Below, piece by piece: positions 25,226-33,477 of a stretch of DNA of 64,000 nucleotides. Under the pieces are notes generated by a model. That model had not been told where the DNA came from, made no database searches, and saw only the letters and a list, made by a program, of their open reading frames with translations. A program made the translations under genes and the position numbers. This stretch comes from Pseudomonas hormoni (lineage in GTDB: Bacteria; Pseudomonadota; Gammaproteobacteria; Pseudomonadales; Pseudomonadaceae): NCBI RefSeq assembly GCF_018502625.1, contig NZ_CP075566.1, positions 1,679,001 through 1,743,000 on the forward strand. Reading direction: 5' to 3'. Each line of letters starts with the position of its first letter. Position 1 is the first letter of the stretch.

Positions 25226-26218
25226 TCAATGGCTCACAGGCTCCGCGCCGTGGGCCATTGTCTTTTGCTCCTGACCGCGCCGCCACGCCGCCGGCGGTGC
25301 GCCAAACTCACGACGAAACGCCCGGCTGAATGCCGTGTCAGTCTGATAACCCACCTCTTCGGCGATGCGCAGCAATGAGCTGTTACTGCTGCGTAACAGA
25401 TTGGCCGCCAGCAGCATCCGCCATTGCGTCAGGTACTGCATCGGCGAAATCCCCACCAGTTGTTGAAAACGTTCCGCCAACACCGATCTTGAGGTGCCGG
25501 CGGTGCGCGCCAGTTCATCCAGTGTCCAGGTGTGACAAGGTTTTTTGTGCAGCGCGTTGAGGGCGGCGCCAACAATCCGGTCGCCCACACCCGCCAGCCA
25601 ACCGGTGCGACCTTCGCCCTGTTCGTGCATGTACAGGCGCAGCACCTCGATGAACAGCACCTCGGCCAGTTTGGCCAGAACCCCTTCGCCGCCGGGCCTC
25701 GGCGAGCGCGCTTCGGCCAGCGCATAACGAACCGACGATTCCAGCCAGATGCCGGCATTCGAGCCGCGCACATTGACCCGCACCACGGCCGGCAACCCGG
25801 TCAGCAACATGCCCGCCAACCGCGTGTCGCACGCCAGATAGCCGCACACCAGCCGCGTGACTGCGCCGCCACCGCCATAGCTCAACTGCCGCGGACGCCG
25901 TGACAGCACCACGTCCAGCCGCGCACCAGTTGCCGGTTTGAGACCGGGTGCCGAGCCCATGCGGTGCGCGTCTCCCTGAGGGAACACCACCACATCGCCG
26001 GCCGTTAGAAGCAGGGGCGGATCATCGCCGAGTTCGACGTAACACTCGCCTTCGGTGATCAAGTGAAAGATCACCACGCGTTCGGCGCCAGGCTCCAGAA
26101 ACGGTGCTGCCGTGTCGGCGCTCGGTGACTGGTAGCACCAGGGCGCGGTGAACCTGGCGTTGATGAAAATCGCGCCGACCAGGCGGACGACGCGCAGGGT
26201 CTGGGACAGGGCGTCCAT
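25226..26218 (-). CDS. AraC-family transcriptional regulator with cupin sensor domain
   Basis: A 330-residue regulator. The N-terminal cupin (GECYVELGDDPPLLLTAGD, then VVFPQGDAHRM) is of the AraC_binding_2/cupin_6 kind. The C-terminal double helix-turn-helix spans about 225-320 (TLDELARTAGTSRSVLAERF, then IAEEVGYQTDTAFSRAFRRE). ATG 26218 is chosen. The frame upstream is non-coding and contains a 14-bp direct repeat that is likely its operator. It is divergent from the DUF4242 gene. Confidence 0.9.
   Translation of the reverse strand: MDALSQTLRVVRLVGAIFINARFTAPWCYQSPSADTAAPFLEPGAERVVIFHLITEGECYVELGDDPPLLLTAGDVVVFPQGDAHRMGSAPGLKPATGARLDVVLSRRPRQLSYGGGGAVTRLVCGYLACDTRLAGMLLTGLPAVVRVNVRGSNAGIWLESSVRYALAEARSPRPGGEGVLAKLAEVLFIEVLRLYMHEQGEGRTGWLAGVGDRIVGAALNALHKKPCHTWTLDELARTAGTSRSVLAERFQQLVGISPMQYLTQWRMLLAANLLRSSNSSLLRIAEEVGYQTDTAFSRAFRREFGAPPAAWRRGQEQKTMAHGAEPVSH
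25228..25259. terminator. Hairpin at convergent gene ends
   Basis: AATGGCTCAC and GTGGGCCATT pair over 10 positions (one G-T) around 12 bases, followed by TGTCTTTTG on the plus strand. It lies 11 bp after the DipZ stop and over the 3' end of the AraC gene, so it may serve both. Confidence 0.55.
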
Positions 26219-26286
26219 GGTGGTATTCCCCTGTGGGCGGGCAGCTTTTGATTGTGAGCCTGTCTCAGCGCAACGCGAAACCTCCG

Positions 26287-26321
26287 GACGATCGGACAGG
26301 GTTGGCCGACGATCGGGCAGG
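26287..26321. promoter_or_regulatory. AraC-type direct-repeat operator candidate
   Basis: GACGATCGGACAGG and GACGATCGGGCAGG (13 of 14 identical) are spaced 21 bp apart, exactly two helical turns. They lie between the divergent AraC and DUF4242 genes. Confidence 0.5.
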
Positions 26322-26400
26322 ACGCCCCCGGCCAGCAGCGCGATAGTGGTCACACAGGGTCTGCCGACTCTGTCATCAATAACAAGAATGAGAGGTTGCC

Positions 26401-26670
26401 ATGCCGAAGTTCGTCATTGAACGCGAGATTCCGGGTGCTGGAACACTGTCAGAAAGGGACTTGAAAGCAGCTGCGCAAAAGTCCTGCAGGACGTTGCGCG
26501 ACTTGCCGGAGGTGCAATGGCAGCAGAGCTATGTCACCGGCGACAAGCTCTACTGCGTGTACATCTCGCCCAGCGAAGAGTTGATCAGGGAGCACGCCAG
26601 GCAGAGCGGTTTCCCGGCCAACAGCATTTCCCGGGTCACCTCCATCATCGATCCCACCACGGCAGAATAA
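26401..26670 (+). CDS. DUF4242 family small protein
   Basis: An 89-residue ferredoxin-like protein matching the DUF4242 (nickel-binding-like) family: MPKFVIEREIPGAG, VQWQQSYVTGDKLYCVYISP and HARQSGFPANSISRV. No signal peptide, so cytosolic. GAGAGG precedes the ATG. It is followed 33 bp later by a methyltransferase gene, probably in one unit controlled by the divergent AraC protein. Function not established. Confidence 0.85.
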   Translation: MPKFVIEREIPGAGTLSERDLKAAAQKSCRTLRDLPEVQWQQSYVTGDKLYCVYISPSEELIREHARQSGFPANSISRVTSIIDPTTAE

Positions 26671-26703
26671 GCCGGGGACGTAGCCCGTAACGGAGCGGAT
26701 TTA

Positions 26704-27516
26704 ATGAGTACACCCATTGATCTAACTGCCTTGAAAAACCGTCAGATGGCCTCTTGGGCCAGTGGCGACTACGCCGTGATCGGCACCACCTTGCAGATTG
26801 TCGGCGAGCAGCTCGCCGAAGCCTGCGACCTGCTTTGCGATGAACGCGTGCTGGACGTCGCCGCCGGTAACGGCAATGCAACGCTGGCGGCCGCGCGCCG
26901 CGGCACTCATGTCACGTCCACTGACTATGTAGCTGCACTGCTTGAACGTGGCGAAGACCGGGCTCGGGCGGAACGTCTGGAAGTGACGTTCCAGGTAGCG
27001 GACGCCGAGGCCCTGCCTTTCGAGGACGCCAGTTTCGACGCCGTACTTTCAACCTTCGGTGTGATGTTTACACCGGACCAGGCAAAAGCGGCGGCGGAGC
27101 TGGCGCGTGTCTGTCGCCCCGGTGGCCGGATCGGCCTGGCCAACTGGACGCCCGAAGGCTTTGTCGGCCAGATGTTCAAAACCCTGGGCCGGCACTTGCC
27201 GCCACCGCCGGGGGCTCAACCGCCGTCGAACTGGGGCACCGAGGCCTGGTTGCATTCGCACTTCGATGAACGGGATTTTTTGCTCCAGGTGACACGGCGG
27301 TTCTTCAACTTCCGCTACCGCTCGGCGGCGCACTTCATCGACACGTTCCGCACCTGGTACGGCCCGGTCCACAAGGCGTTCGCGGCGCTGCCACCGGAAG
27401 GTGCCAAAGCCTTTGAAGAGGATCTAACCGAGCTGATAAACCGCATGAACCGGGCGGGTGACAAGTCGCTGGTGGTGCCGAGTGAATACCTTGAAGTGGT
27501 GATCACAAGGCGTTGA
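26704..27516 (+). CDS. Class I SAM-dependent methyltransferase (UbiE/Methyltransf_11-like)
   Basis: A 270-residue methyltransferase. SAM motif I is VLDVAAGNGNATLAAARRG around residue 50, motif II is ADAEALPFEDASFDAVLS, and RVCRPGGRIGLANW is the post-III region. GGAG at 26695 supports the start. Substrate unknown. Adjacent to the DUF4242 gene. Confidence 0.88.
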   Translation: MSTPIDLTALKNRQMASWASGDYAVIGTTLQIVGEQLAEACDLLCDERVLDVAAGNGNATLAAARRGTHVTSTDYVAALLERGEDRARAERLEVTFQVADAEALPFEDASFDAVLSTFGVMFTPDQAKAAAELARVCRPGGRIGLANWTPEGFVGQMFKTLGRHLPPPPGAQPPSNWGTEAWLHSHFDERDFLLQVTRRFFNFRYRSAAHFIDTFRTWYGPVHKAFAALPPEGAKAFEEDLTELINRMNRAGDKSLVVPSEYLEVVITRR

Positions 27517-27532
27517 ACCCGACAACACAAAA

Positions 27533-27631
27533 CCCCTTGTGGGAGCGAGCCTGCTCGCGATGGCGGACATTCAGTCAACATCAATGTTGAATGTAAGGAC
27601 CTCATCGCGAGCAGGCTCGCTCCCACAGGGG
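27533..27631. repeat. REPIN, GAGC-type
   Basis: CCTTGTGGGAGCGAGCCTGC and GCAGGCTCGCTCCCACAGGG are inverted arms. The loop carries TCAACATCAATGTTGAATGT, shared with the element at 23843. Confidence 0.9.
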
Positions 27632-27654
27632 ATGTATGGTGTTTGTTCGATCAG

Positions 27655-28581
27655 TTATTCATCCAGCCGCTCGGTGTACACCACCCAGACACTGCATGGC
27701 ATTTTGTACAGCAGGTGCTCCACCGTGCTGCCGATCAGCCGCCCCAGGCCGCGATGGCCGATCCGGCCCATGACAATCACGTCGACGTCGAAAGTATCGG
27801 CATAGCGGGTCAGCACCTTGGCCGGGTTGCCCATGATCATGTGCCGTTGCTCAGGTGCGATGCCGTTGCGTTCGACCAGTTCGTGGAAGGCTTCCTCCTG
27901 GTAGTCGAACACGGTTCTGGCCTTGGCCGACGAGAAAAACGCCGAACCATTGTCGAAGCCGAATTCGTCGGCGCTGATGGATGACAGGTCGTAGGCGTAG
28001 ACCACATCCAGTTCGGCATTGCAGGCGCTCGCCAGTTTTAACGCTTCGTGAAGGATCCGGTCGTTGAAGCTTTTGTACTGATCATCCCGATGAAACGGGT
28101 CGACCGCCGCGACAATCCTGCGGGGCAGGGCATGCACGGCATGGCTGACGAAATGCAGCGGCACCGGGCATTCCCGCAGCAGATGCACGTCGAGTGGCGT
28201 GAACATCAGCCTCGAGAGCATCGAATGCGGCTCCAGCGCCTTGATCAGCACGTCCATCGGTTGTTCTTTGAGGTGAATCAGGATTTCTTCCAGCGGACGT
28301 TCGACCCACGTCACCTCGGTGGTGACCTTCACGCCGATCTTGCGCAAGGGTCGGGCCTGTTCCTCAAGCCATTGCCGGTGTCGATCGACATAGCCCAGGC
28401 GCATTTGCTCCATCGCTTTTTCGTTGACGAGGCTGGCGGTCGCCAGGCCTTCCAGATAATCGAACGCCACAATGTGCAGCGCCGCGTCTTCGGCCTTGGC
28501 CAGCGCCGCGGCCCGGTCGAAGGCGGGGCTGTGTTCCATCAGGGGCGAGGCGACCAGCATGAAACGTGATTGCTCAGACAT
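27655..28581 (-). CDS. Universal stress protein, tandem UspA domains (UspE-like)
   Basis: A 308-residue protein made of two Usp domains. Only the second keeps the ATP-binding pattern Gx2Gx9G(S/T), seen as MGRIGHRGLGRLIGSTVEHL near residue 275. The first (LIKALEPHSMLSRLMFTPLD) is degenerate, as in UspE. GGGAGG precedes ATG 28581. Cytosolic. Such proteins help survival under stress or growth arrest. Monocistronic, with a REPIN downstream. Confidence 0.9.
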   Translation of the reverse strand: MSEQSRFMLVASPLMEHSPAFDRAAALAKAEDAALHIVAFDYLEGLATASLVNEKAMEQMRLGYVDRHRQWLEEQARPLRKIGVKVTTEVTWVERPLEEILIHLKEQPMDVLIKALEPHSMLSRLMFTPLDVHLLRECPVPLHFVSHAVHALPRRIVAAVDPFHRDDQYKSFNDRILHEALKLASACNAELDVVYAYDLSSISADEFGFDNGSAFFSSAKARTVFDYQEEAFHELVERNGIAPEQRHMIMGNPAKVLTRYADTFDVDVIVMGRIGHRGLGRLIGSTVEHLLYKMPCSVWVVYTERLDE

Positions 28582-28772
28582 GACAAACCTCCCGTGGGTG
28601 AACGAGCAGGTGACGGTCCCTTTGCAATAACCTGGACATTGCCGCCCGATGCGCGGTCATTCGACAGGCATTCAATTAATCAAGTATTGACCATGATCAA
28701 CGTCCCGTCTGTCAGGTGGACGGAAGCTGACGTTCGTGCCGAGCGCAAATCTGCCGGGTGACATCGATTAAA

Positions 28773-28865
28773 TGTGGGTACGGGCATGCTCGCGAAGGCG
28801 GAGTGTCAGTCGCCATCTGCATGACTGACATTCCGCCTTCGCGAGCAAGCCCGCTCCCACAGGGG
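28773..28865. repeat. REPIN, variant left arm
   Basis: TGTGGGTACGGGCATGCTCG is mirrored imperfectly by CGAGCAAGCCCGCTCCCACA. GCGAAGGCGGAGTGTCAGT and ACTGACATTCCGCCTTCGC pair almost perfectly inside. Confidence 0.85.
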
Positions 28866-28885
28866 ATATTTGGTGTTAGCGCCAC

Positions 28886-29272
28886 CTATACAACTTTGGC
28901 GGCTCGTGCTTCGAGCAGTTCGCGCAATACGGAGCGATGGCAGTGCGCTTCATTCTCGCAATAGCACCCAACGGCCATCGAGGTTTGATGGGAGAGGGCT
29001 GCCAACAAATCGAGCAGCTGGCTAGCGGCAGGATGATTCATTTCAGCCTTGAACTTGCGCCGAAAAACTTCCCAGGCTTTTTCGTCCTCCGCGGCTTTTG
29101 CCTCCGCAACCAGCTCCGCACTGGGCGACAGCAGCGGCTGCCACACATCATAAAAATCACGGCTGGCGAACTCCGATTTCGGCACACCCCGAGGCGGGCG
29201 GCGCACCGTGCCTAACCGCAGGCCTTCATCGGGCAGACGCGGTGAACCAAGTCGTACGATATGAATGGGCAT
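28886..29272 (-). CDS. DUF488 family protein
   Basis: A 128-residue protein of the DUF488 family: IHIVRLGSPRL at the N terminus and the C-terminal cysteine/histidine block VGCYCENEAHCHRSVL, which looks like a metal or redox site. No signal peptide. It starts 6 bp after the end of the phosphatidylcholine synthase gene and is likely cotranscribed. Function unknown. Confidence 0.88.
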   Translation of the reverse strand: MPIHIVRLGSPRLPDEGLRLGTVRRPPRGVPKSEFASRDFYDVWQPLLSPSAELVAEAKAAEDEKAWEVFRRKFKAEMNHPAASQLLDLLAALSHQTSMAVGCYCENEAHCHRSVLRELLEARAAKVV

Positions 29273-29278
29273 GGCGAC

Positions 29279-30001
29279 TTACCGGTGCCGCGAATCGTCA
29301 AACCATTCCAGCGCCGTACGCCAGATGCAGATCCCCAGGAAGTAAGCCGACATCAGCAGCCAAAGCCCCATGACCATCGGGTTGATCACCGGGTGGTTGA
29401 TCACCAGCGACAGGCTGCACAGCAACCAGATCGCGGTCACGGCAATGTTGATCGGCATGAACCTGCGCACGCGGAACGGGTGCAGGAACTTCATCCGCGT
29501 CACGGTCAGCAGCGCCAGGCCGATCACGGTGAGCAGGGTGATCCATGGCGACGGGGCGATGATGTACAGGCACAGCGCAACCACGTTCCATGCGGCGGGG
29601 AAGCCCTGGAAATAGTTGTCCTTGCTTTTCATGTTGACGTTGCAGAAGCAAAACAGCGACGAGACCAGAATCAGCGAGACGGTCAGCAGCAGCGTGTAGT
29701 CCGGCAACGGGATGTAGCGATAGATGAACAGCGCCGGGATGAACACATACGTCAGGTAATCGATCACCAGATCGAGGATTGAACCGTCGAAACTCGGCAG
29801 CACCGACTGGACGTTGACCTTGCGCGCCAACGCACCATCCAGCCCGTCGACGATCAGGGCGACGCCCAGCCACAGCAGGCAGTTGGTGGGCTGGTTTTCC
29901 AGCAGGGCGAGGGTCGCGAGGAAGGCAGTGACCACGCCCGTGGCGGTAAAACCATGGGCACCCCATGCTTTGAGCCTGGCGATGTGTAGAGTCGAAATCA
30001 C
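29279..30001 (-). CDS. pcs: Phosphatidylcholine synthase
   Basis: A 240-residue inner-membrane CDP-alcohol phosphatidyltransferase that joins choline directly to CDP-diacylglycerol. The complete catalytic motif is present (VDGLDGALARKVNVQ, then FDGSILDLVIDY), unlike the altered copy at 20017. LKAWGAHGFTATG and the eight-helix layout are typical of bacterial Pcs. GTG 30001 after TTGGAG is chosen because the product then matches the family length. An in-frame ATG at 30037 is possible. Followed closely by the DUF488 gene. Confidence 0.9.
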   Translation of the reverse strand: MISTLHIARLKAWGAHGFTATGVVTAFLATLALLENQPTNCLLWLGVALIVDGLDGALARKVNVQSVLPSFDGSILDLVIDYLTYVFIPALFIYRYIPLPDYTLLLTVSLILVSSLFCFCNVNMKSKDNYFQGFPAAWNVVALCLYIIAPSPWITLLTVIGLALLTVTRMKFLHPFRVRRFMPINIAVTAIWLLCSLSLVINHPVINPMVMGLWLLMSAYFLGICIWRTALEWFDDSRHR

Positions 30002-30299
30002 GGGGGCGTTCTCCAAAAAGTGAAGCAAGCCAGTCATCACCCTCGATGATCGAGGGCGGCGGCAAACCGGGTCGGGTTGCAGGTATCGACCGGAAATCCG
30101 GGAATAAGGTTCACCGTCTGTGAATCTTAGCTGGGTCGCCAAAAAATACTCCGGATTAATCTTGATGCTGTTCACGTAACGAAATTCTTGAGTGGGGCTG
30201 ACATTCCTGACGATGGGGAATGTCCCCGTCGGACTGCGCTGCCGGCCATTTCGGGTCTGCGGCAGACAACTGGCTGCGTTTTGCGGATGTACCCGGACC

Positions 30300-30328
30300 C
30301 CCTGTAGGAGCTGGCTTGCTAGCGATGG
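30300..30328. repeat. Single REP (unpaired)
   Basis: CCTGTAGGAGCTGGCTTGCT followed by AGCGATGG, without an inverted partner. It lies just left of the longer palindrome. Confidence 0.75.
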
Positions 30329-30355
30329 CTGAGCTTCAGGCGCCGTAGGTTTTGA

Positions 30356-30490
30356 TGGTGTACATATCCATTCCTGCGGTAACGGCCGCTATGGGTTCCG
30401 CCCTTACGGCGGGTTACTTGGGGCTCTTCCAAGTGACTCGCCGTAAGGGCGAAACCATAAGTGGCCGTTACCGAAGGAACGGATATACCC
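30356..30490. repeat. Long palindromic repeat, GGTAACGGCC/GGCCGTTACC family, short copy
   Basis: The left arm (ATATCC, GGTAACGGCCGCTATGGTT-like, CCGCCCTTACGGCGGGTTAC) is mirrored by the right arm (GCCGTAAGGGCGAAACCATA, GGCCGTTACC, GGATAT). The total is about 130 bp with only a short centre. It is related to the copy at 39449 and distinct from the REPs. Confidence 0.85.
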
Positions 30491-30635
30491 CCAATCACCT
30501 GAACACCAACCCCAAGCAAACACCATCACGTATTAAAGGAAGGTCACCGCAACGTCAGCCAAACGGCGCTGGCGCAATAGCCTGCGAGGACTATCGTTGC
30601 CTGACTGGACAACTCCAACCCATGAGGACGTCGTC

Positions 30636-31361
30636 ATGAACACCAGCGATTTGCTCGAACAGCTCTTGCGAGCCGGCCAGGGCTCAATGACACAGCAAGG
30701 TGGCGGCGTACCTGCCCAGAGCGGCCAGGGCGCCCTGGGCGGTGGTCTTGGCGGATTGCTCGGCGGCCTGCTGGGCGGCGGTGCAGGTGCAAACAGCGGA
30801 TTAGGTGGTTTGTTGGGAGGAATGCTCGGTGGCGGCTCAGCCATCGGCGGTTCGACCCAGCGACGCTCCGGTGGCGGCACCAACTACGCCGCGCTGGCGT
30901 CCCTCGGCATGATGGCTTTTCAAGCGTATCAGGCCTGGCAACGCAGCCAGGCGGCCTCGCCGCAACAGGCGCCCCGCACCGTGGATCTGTTATCCGGCCC
31001 GGAAGTCGAGGATCACAGCCACGCCGTCCTTCGAGCATTAATAGCAGCGGCGAAGGCCGATGGCAGGATCGATGACGCCGAAAAGCACATGATCAGCACC
31101 GAAATCGGCCGCCACACCGATGACCCGGAACTCCAGCAATGGTTGGACGATGAAGTCGCCCGCCCGCTCGATGCCGCCGATGTGGCGCAGTCGGCAACGG
31201 ACCCGGCGATAGCCGCGGAAATGTACCTCGCCAGCGTAATGCTGGTGGACGACCAGCAGGACGCCGAACGCACCTACCTCGATGAACTGGCGGCGGCGTT
31301 GCAGATCGATCCGGATTTGCAGGTGCATCTGGAACAGCAGGCCAAGGGTGGCGTGGCCTGA
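30636..31361 (+). CDS. TerB-like / DUF533 family protein with Gly-rich N terminus
   Basis: A 241-residue protein. Residues ~25-75 are a glycine-rich low-complexity segment (GGLGGLLGGLLGGGAG and similar) that may sit in or on a membrane. AALASLGMMAFQAYQAWQ follows, and the C-terminal ~130 residues are the acidic helical TerB/DUF533 domain (VLRALIAAAKADGRIDDAEK). GAGGA precedes ATG 30636. It resembles E. coli YebE-type inner-membrane proteins. Precise role unknown. Confidence 0.88.
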   Translation: MNTSDLLEQLLRAGQGSMTQQGGGVPAQSGQGALGGGLGGLLGGLLGGGAGANSGLGGLLGGMLGGGSAIGGSTQRRSGGGTNYAALASLGMMAFQAYQAWQRSQAASPQQAPRTVDLLSGPEVEDHSHAVLRALIAAAKADGRIDDAEKHMISTEIGRHTDDPELQQWLDDEVARPLDAADVAQSATDPAIAAEMYLASVMLVDDQQDAERTYLDELAAALQIDPDLQVHLEQQAKGGVA

Positions 31362-31370
31362 CCTGCTTTT

Positions 31371-31441
31371 CGTAGGAGCCAGGCTTGCCGGCGAAAGCGC
31401 ATCTCAGTACGCCTTCGCCGGCAAGCCTGGCTCCTACAGGG
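31371..31441. repeat. REPIN, GAGCCAGGCTTGCCGGCGAA type
   Basis: GTAGGAGCCAGGCTTGCCGG and CCGGCAAGCCTGGCTCCTAC are exact inverted copies. It is the shortest pair here, between convergent genes. Confidence 0.9.
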
Positions 31442-31448
31442 GGTGCGG

Positions 31449-31886
31449 TCATTTCGGCAGCAAAAACGTCACCCCGTGCGCTTCGGCAATCGCCAGTATT
31501 TGCGGCAAATCCTCCGGCACCCTGAGCCGGTCCACTGCCGCAAAGAACTGGCCGCCCCGTGGATCAGACACCACGCCGATCATCTTCGCCGTAGCGCTGA
31601 TGTTCTTGTAGGCATGAATGGACCCCGCGGGTATATGCACGTAACCGCCGGCCGAGACGGTGGTGGAGGCGCCCTCGACTGTCACTTGCACCTGCCCGTC
31701 AATCACGTAGAACGCCTCATCCCAGGGATGAAAGTGCGGTGGCGGGCCGCCTCCCTGCACGCCTTCCTGGATGTGCACCTCAAAGGGTTTGCTCAGATCA
31801 CCGCCCGCGAGAATCGTGATCGCCTCACCCACGACATTGACCGGTCTGGGGGCTTTTCCAGACCCGATGACGTGAACCGTTCGCAT
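31449..31886 (-). CDS. Cupin domain protein
   Basis: A 145-residue single-domain cupin. The metal-site motif is visible as PHFHPWDEAFYVIDGQVQV and then GGYVHIPAGSIHAYKN. EVHIQEGVQGGGPPPHFHP is typical of small quercetinase-like or sensor cupins. No signal peptide. It is divergent from the diiron-oxidase-like gene across 195 bp. Substrate unknown. Confidence 0.88.
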   Translation of the reverse strand: MRTVHVIGSGKAPRPVNVVGEAITILAGGDLSKPFEVHIQEGVQGGGPPPHFHPWDEAFYVIDGQVQVTVEGASTTVSAGGYVHIPAGSIHAYKNISATAKMIGVVSDPRGGQFFAAVDRLRVPEDLPQILAIAEAHGVTFLLPK

Positions 31887-32081
31887 GATTGCTCTCCTGG
31901 GGATGAGTCCATACCCGGTTGAGTATATTCACTCGAGCCCGCGCCGGGTGCAGCGGCGCAAGGCCGTCTGTCAGCGCAATTTCAACCCCGATTGAATTTT
32001 TCTCCGGGCAAATCGCTCTGCTGAAGTAGAGACGTGTTGATTCAGCGTCCTGCCACTGGCCACAGACCGAGAGATGCGCCC

Positions 32082-33467
32082 ATGACTGCCCTGACACGAC
32101 TCGAATCCCGGCCTGCCCACGAGCACGCCATCCCGACTGCCGGCAGCCTGAAGCAGTGCTATGAACAGCTGCTGCTGGGCGACGATGCCGGGCAACGCCG
32201 CGCGCTCGGCAAAACGTTCCTGACAGCGCAACTGCAACGGGCCGCAGACCTGCCCGAAGAGATGCCGGAGGATTTGTCGGCCCTGCAAACTTTCGTCGAA
32301 CAGCACAGCACCGAAGTGGCGCGCCAATACGCTGACTACCTGAGCGCCCGCAAGGAAGGCGGACCCCGGCAGTTCTTCAGCAACAAGGCGCATGCGCTGT
32401 TCTTCCTGCAAGCCGTCAGCCCGATCAAGCTGGTGGACGGTGCCTGGTTGTACGGCCTGTTGCAGCACTGGCGCGACCCGCGTTTCGAAGGGCTGGTCTG
32501 TACCTATCTGGAAGAGTTGGGCGAGGGCAACCCGGCGCAAAATCATGTGGTGATCTACCGCAAGCTCCTTGCCGAACTCGGTTTGCAGGACACCGGCGTC
32601 ATCGCCGACGAGCATTTCCTGCAAGGCGCGATACAACTGGCGCTCGGCGAATGCGCCGACGACTTTTTGCCAGAAGTGATCGGCTACAACCTCGGCTACG
32701 AACAGCTGCCGCTGCACTTGCTGATCAGCGCCTATGAACTCAGCGAACTGGGCATCGATCCGTATTACTTCACCCTGCACGTGACCATCGACAACGCCAG
32801 TACCGGGCACGCGCAAAAAGCCGTGCAATCGGTGCTGCAACTGCTGCCGATCGAAGGTGATCGCGAAGACTTTTTGCGCAGGGTCGCGCTGGGTTATCGG
32901 CTCAATGACCTGGGGCAGGGCAGTCGCGCGATCATCGAGTCGTTCGACCTTAACGCTGAAGTGTTGAACATGCTGGAACGCAAACGCCCGTTTGGCCAGC
33001 ACATGCATTCCGACTACTGCCGGTTTGAGGGCAAGACCGTCAATCAATGGCTGTCCTCGCCGGAGCAGCTACCGGGTTTTCTTGCTGCCCTGGAACACAA
33101 GTGCTGGATCAAACGTCATCAGGATCCCCAGGAAAGCCGCTTCTGGCAGTTGATTGATGGCGACGGCGCGGCCATGTTCGGTGTGTTCAGCCCTTATGAA
33201 AAGCAACTGTTGCACGACTGGATCGCGGGTGACTGGACAGCGGAACGTTCAACACCCGCGGTTCGCCGCGTAAGCAGTGGCGCGGTCGAACTGGCGTTGC
33301 CTGCCAGCGATCCGGATATTCAGACCTTGCAAGCCGCGCTGGAAGGGTTGTCCGCCGCCGAGCAGATGCCGGTGTTGATTCCTTGGCTGTCCGCCCATCG
33401 ACACGCCCATCCTGCCGGCCTGATGGCCACGCGGCGATTCATCGAACTCAAATCCAGCCTTCGATAG
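32082..33467 (+). CDS. Iron-containing redox enzyme family protein (heme-oxygenase-like diiron oxidase fold)
   Basis: A 461-residue protein. The first ~320 residues match the Haem_oxygenas_2 / iron-containing redox family (HDO superfamily). Acidic and His-rich helices include EELGEGNPAQNHVVIYRKLL, ADEHFLQGAIQLALGE, PEVIGYNLGYEQLPLHLLI and FTLHVTIDNASTGHAQKAV, which supply probable diiron ligands. The C-terminal ~130 residues are less familiar. ATG 32082 is chosen. It is followed 10 bp later by a methyltransferase gene and then ligD. HDO enzymes oxidise or fragment small molecules. The substrate is unknown. Confidence 0.82.
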   Translation: MTALTRLESRPAHEHAIPTAGSLKQCYEQLLLGDDAGQRRALGKTFLTAQLQRAADLPEEMPEDLSALQTFVEQHSTEVARQYADYLSARKEGGPRQFFSNKAHALFFLQAVSPIKLVDGAWLYGLLQHWRDPRFEGLVCTYLEELGEGNPAQNHVVIYRKLLAELGLQDTGVIADEHFLQGAIQLALGECADDFLPEVIGYNLGYEQLPLHLLISAYELSELGIDPYYFTLHVTIDNASTGHAQKAVQSVLQLLPIEGDREDFLRRVALGYRLNDLGQGSRAIIESFDLNAEVLNMLERKRPFGQHMHSDYCRFEGKTVNQWLSSPEQLPGFLAALEHKCWIKRHQDPQESRFWQLIDGDGAAMFGVFSPYEKQLLHDWIAGDWTAERSTPAVRRVSSGAVELALPASDPDIQTLQAALEGLSAAEQMPVLIPWLSAHRHAHPAGLMATRRFIELKSSLR

Positions 33468-33477
33468 GGAGAGTCGC

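Larger units (their letters stand above)
30002..30635. other. 634-bp intergenic region with repeats
   Basis: It contains the pcs promoter side, a small hairpin (GACATTCC and GGAATGTC, 30200-30224), a single REP at 30300-30328 and a long palindromic repeat at 30356-30490. Short open frames here lie in repeat sequence and are not credible genes. Confidence 0.6.

Noticed and set aside
30319..30519. Small open frames within the long palindrome
   Set aside because: They translate repeat DNA in both directions; not conserved protein-like.
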